From Glandiceps talaboti (Eukaryota; Hemichordata; Enteropneusta; Spengelidae), in NCBI RefSeq assembly GCF_964340395.1, contig NC_135567.1, positions 18,028,806 to 18,092,805 of the forward strand: a stretch of 64,000 nt of DNA, read 5' to 3'. Numbering within the stretch: position 1 is the stretch's first letter; the number at the start of each line of letters is the position of its first letter. The translations under genes were made by a program, and so were the position numbers. The notes under the pieces are model-generated. The model did no database searches and was not told the origin of the DNA. It saw only the letters and a list, made by a program, of their open reading frames with translations. Of the stretch, positions 60,394 to 64,000 are shown piece after piece.

Positions 60394-61774
60394 GTAAGAG
60401 AGCTGAAGGAACAAGTAGTACCGGTATTGCAAAGCTATCCTACAGTAAAGTGTGTATAACTTATACAAGGGCGTGATTATCGTCAATGTTTGGTTGAACT
60501 TTAGTACGAACATAACAATTGGTCATGACATGTGGTGGGTGAAAAGGTTAATGTTTTATCAACTATATGGCCTATTTAGATAATTGTATGTGTACTCTCC
60601 ACTATATAAAATGTCATATTTGACCACGTCTTTCCAACCAGGGTAAAGCTTAAGCAGAGGGTGTGTAAATGTGGCGAGTATGAGACAAAGTTCCACCTTT
60701 GACTTAATTTACCCACGTTGATCCCTCCTCTGGGCGGGTTGTAGACATTCAAAAGTGGACAGAGGTGGTGGTTAGTTGGGTCATAGGTAGGGTAAAGGTT
60801 GGGTAATGGTGGATAAATTAGACTTTTCATGTAGTGCTTGTACATGCCATGCTATTTGATAACCTGTGTATACTCATTTTTTTTCAGTAACTCAACTATA
60901 ATTTCATGATAAAAATGGCTTGCTTCTACTGTTACTGAAAGTACTTTGGCAATTACCATATATTTGTTGAATGTGTCCCATTCTTTTTTCTAATTCTTCA
61001 GCTCCACTTACAAATATATTTGTAAAGAAAATAGGATATCGAGGCACTGTAATACTTGGAGGTATAATGTCATCTATTGGATTACTACTAACTGCTTTTG
61101 CACCAACTCTTGAGTTTGTCTACTTCAGTTTTGGAGTATTATTTGGTATGTAGAATAGTCCGAATGTATACAGTTGTGTGACGATTTACAAAGCGTCTTG
61201 TCTTGACCACAAAGACAGAATGCTTCGGAATAGAATTGCAATGCTTAACACATTTCAACGCCAACATCTGTTGAAAATGAGGCTGTATTATTTTTACTAG
61301 TTATTACATAGATCATGCTATCGTAAATAAATGTCTGCCAAATATCTTTCGAACTGAGCCAGATACACAATATTCCATCTCTAATACATAGCCTCCCCTT
61401 ACGGTGGATGCAAATTATGCTAAAATGCTGGGAGTTTAATAATCTAACACATAGCCTTGGCTTTCACACATCCTAGCGCTAGGAGGTGGAGCACCGTCAT
61501 GTCTAATATTAATGCTTCAAAACTTCATGGTACAGGGTAGACCCCAGAAGAGGGTTTATATTTTCTACAGCCGTAGTAGATGACTGTTGAAAATATACCA
61601 CCTATGTGCCTTAACTATTTTATAGATAATCATGCATGCATACATACATACATACATACATACATACATACATACATACATACATACGTACGTACGTACA
61701 CACACACATACACACACGTACGTACGTACCTACGTACCTACGTACGTACATACATACATACATACATACATACA

Positions 61775-61848
<74 letters not shown>

Positions 61849-63219
61849 GGCAGGCAGACAGATCGATAACTTGATGTTTGTTCAAATGATACAACTATTA
61901 CTTTCACTTCTATTTGCAGGATTCGGTCATGGTCTTATTGTTTATCCCTCTATTGGGCTTATTCCATTGTACATCAAAAAGAGGTACGCCTTAGCGAATG
62001 CTCTTGTGGTGTCTGGGTCAGGGTTAGGCATATTCATTTTTACACCATTATGGCAAGTATTGATTGAGACATACGGCTGGCGTGGAGCATTCATTGTATT
62101 TTCGGCAATCAACGCCAATGTGTGTGTATGTGGAACACTCTTAAAAGTACCCAAGATAACAAAGAAAAAGATGGAGATGACAAAAGCTCAACATTTTGAT
62201 GACAAGTCAACAAGTAGAAATAACTATGCAGTCCAGTCCACAGCCAACACGACTGCCTTACGACAGCTAAGTGAAATTTGTGACTTTCATCTCTATATGA
62301 AGTACCCAACACTTGTTGTTATCGCATTTTCCATGTTCCTTGGTGTTGGGGTTGGACATTTTGGAGCAACAGCTTATATAGTTGTACGTGCAAAGTCTAA
62401 GAGCCTCAGTTCTGAAAGGAATATTGCCCTAATTATGTCCATATATGGAGTTGTGAATGTACTAGGCATTCTGTCTTCACCTGTTCTACTACGTTTTGCT
62501 CCTCGGTCCGTGACAAGTACAGGTCTATATGGTTTAGCAATGTTTTTAGCTGGGATAACTAATCTTATGAGTCCCCTTGCTGACTCGTACTCAACATATT
62601 GTGTGTACACTGCTTTTCTTGGACTATCATCTGGAGTTACCTTGACTCTCTATTCAAATGCAACCAACGATATCGTGGGGGCATCTAACTTGACAGCAGC
62701 TTTATGTGTTATCTCTCCTTGGGCCTGTGTTGGAGGATTGATTGGTCCACCAGTTGCTGGTAAGATAGATGAAAGAGTCGATTCCTAGATGGATGGGTTT
62801 CGTTGTATGGATAAATAGGTTTATGTACATTTGTATGCATGAGTGTATGTATGTATGTATGTATGTATGTATGTATGTATGTATGTATGTATGTATGTAT
62901 GTATGTATGTATGTGTGTGTGTGTGTGTGTATGTGTGTATGTATGTATGTATGTATGTATGTATGTATGTATGTATGTATGTGTGTATGTATGTATGTAT
63001 GTTTGCGCACATTGCATTATCCTTCTCTGTTTATCTGTATGTTACTCGTCCGTAGGTCTGTCTGTCCATCTGTCTGTCTGTCTGTCTGTCTGTCTGTATG
63101 TATGTATGTATGTATGTATGTATGTATGTATGTATGTATGTATGTATGTATGTATGTATGCATGTTTTAGCACATTTCATTATCCTTCTCTGTTTATCTG
63201 TATGTTACTCGTCCGTAGA

Positions 63220-63260
<41 letters not shown>

Positions 63261-63373
63261 ATGTACGTACGTACGTACGTACGTACGTACGTCTGTCTGT
63301 CTGTCTCTCTGTATGTACGTACGTACGTACGTACGTACGTACGTACGTACGTATGTATGTATGTATGTATGTA

Positions 63374-63414
<41 letters not shown>

Positions 63415-63447
63415 GCATGTCTGTCTACGTACCTAGTTACTTAAGTG

Positions 63448-63498
<51 letters not shown>

Positions 63499-63775
63499 CT
63501 GGCTATACTAAACCTGAATATGATATTTCTGCCAGTTCCGTCAGACTTTTGTTTGTTAGATCTGATAAACTAATGCATTATCTGTCTATCATTTTCTTGT
63601 AGGATGGATATATGACATCACCAAGGATTATAACAATTCTTTCTACTTTTACGGCTCGTGTATGGTATTTGCTGGACTCACTACATTCCTATTTGAGCCA
63701 ATTCGTCGTCTATGTCATGGGGAAAAGACTTCAGATCAAGAGGCAAGCGACGATACTAGGGAACATATACATTAA
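60099..63775 (+). CDS. SLC16/monocarboxylate transporter-like MFS carrier, 483 aa
   Basis: Four exons, 60099-60393, 61002-61145, 61920-62759 and 63603-63775, sum to 1,452 nt (484 codons with TAA); all introns are phase 1 with GT-AG ends. The first helix carries DGGIYGWLVV, a variant of the family signature [D/E]G-G/S-W-G-W. After helix 4 comes GFGHGLIVYPSIG and YIKKRYALANALVVSGSGLG, matching the second MCT signature (YFxKRRxLAxGxAxxGsxxG). A hydrophilic loop near residues 220-250 separates the two six-helix halves, and the tail is short and acidic. Family members carry monocarboxylates, aromatic amino acids, thyroid hormones or other small solutes across membranes with or without protons; the substrate cannot be read here. 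Confidence 0.95.
60600..60837 (+). mobile_element. MITE-like repeat, family 2, in intron 1 of the SLC16-like gene
   Basis: Full-length relative of 11340-11609 with ends CACTATATAAAA and TTTTCATGTAGTG. Shared interior blocks include ttccacctttgacttaattt and agggtaaaggttgggtaa. Confidence 0.8.
61002..61145 (+). CDS. SLC16-like exon 2
   Basis: The acceptor ttcttttttctaattcttcag is excellent; donor TTTG|GTATGT. Encodes PLTNIFVKKIGYRGTVILGG and the next helix, with the D/G-R-type loop of MFS proteins (KKIGYR). Confidence 0.93.
61634..61862. repeat. (CATA)n, (ACGT)n, (CAGA)n array in intron 2
   Basis: About 230 bp ending roughly 55 bp before the exon 3 acceptor. Confidence 0.95.
61920..62759 (+). 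CDS. SLC16-like exon 3
   Basis: Acceptor cttctatttgcag; donor GCTG|GTAAGA. Encodes helices 4-11 and the central loop. The reading frame is open upstream into the microsatellite, but the acceptor at 61919 restores the family motif directly. Confidence 0.93.
62843..63497. repeat. Compound tetranucleotide array in intron 3
   Basis: GTAT, GTCT and ACGT runs followed by (GT)n fill most of the intron. A non-repetitive ~55-bp block (gcacatt, cattatccttctctgttt, atctgtatgttactcgtccg) occurs at about 63006 and again at about 63168, spaced 162 bp. Confidence 0.95.
63603..63775 (+). CDS. SLC16-like exon 4
   Basis: Acceptor atcattttcttgtag; stop TAA at 63773-63775. Encodes the last helix (NNSFYFYGSCMVFAGLTTFL) and an acidic tail. 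Confidence 0.92.
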
Positions 63776-64000
63776 CAAGACCTAAGGGAAAGAACAGAAA
63801 TTACAGTATATGATTAACATACACTTACTGACACGCAGGTTTTCCCCGGGTACTTCAGTTTCCTCTGCATTAACAGTGAAACCATGAGGGATGGCCCTCA
63901 CTTGATGACTTCTTGGGAGATAATTGTTTATATACTTAAAGAACTATCCAGTATAAATACAAAGTATTGTCATTGTATAAAAATCTTATAGTTCTAATAA
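63776..64000 (+). other. 3' flank / probable 3'UTR of the SLC16-like gene
   Basis: About 225 bp after the stop codon. No canonical AATAAA within it; TATAAA variants near 63953 and 63978 are possible weak polyadenylation signals. Confidence 0.4.

Overview
This is a stretch of animal nuclear DNA, most likely from a marine invertebrate (deuterostome or lophotrochozoan; the sequence does not settle which). It shows spliced genes with GT-AG introns, metazoan signalling domains (RING, B-box, filamin, NHL, ZU5/UPA, Death), an SLC16-type carrier, Pol III tRNA-Lys genes, a Crypton-type tyrosine recombinase relic, and very abundant di-, tri- and tetranucleotide arrays. It contains no bacterial operons, phage genes or CRISPR.

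Layout. From 0.6 to 6.5 kb on the minus strand is a four-exon (or longer) gene encoding B-box, coiled coil, filamin repeat, ZU5 and UPA in one reading frame; its 3' end is not resolved and may lie off the left edge. Its second intron carries a 76-bp-arm perfect palindrome containing a hammerhead-ribozyme-like core. From 12.6 to 20.0 kb (minus) is a four-exon gene of 1,873 codons: N-terminal ubiquitin-like domains, a huge low-complexity exon with 40-residue repeats, and a C-terminal Death domain split by an intron. At 26.5-28.7 kb (minus) is an intronless TRIM-NHL gene. At 31.65 and 35.21 kb are two nearly identical tRNA-Lys(CTT) genes with shared flanks. At 37.7-40.5 kb (minus) is a three-exon gene with a possible TIR-like segment, a coiled coil and a basic tail. 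At 41.4-41.9 kb is a Crypton recombinase pseudogene. From 43.1 to 56.2 kb three tandem copies of a ~4.2-4.4 kb unit lie head to tail, each carrying a small TIR element. From 57.0 to 59.3 kb is a 37-bp minisatellite interrupted by a TIR element and a hairpin. From 60.1 to 63.8 kb (plus) is a complete four-exon SLC16/monocarboxylate-transporter-like gene of 483 residues.

How the genes relate. Four of the five genes are on the minus strand within 40 kb, and at least three carry adaptor-type domains of innate immunity, ubiquitin signalling or cell death. This looks like a loose neighbourhood of domain-shuffled signalling genes, but a shared pathway is only an inference. The exon models rest on splice-site motifs and on intron phases that agree at every junction; no transcript data were available.
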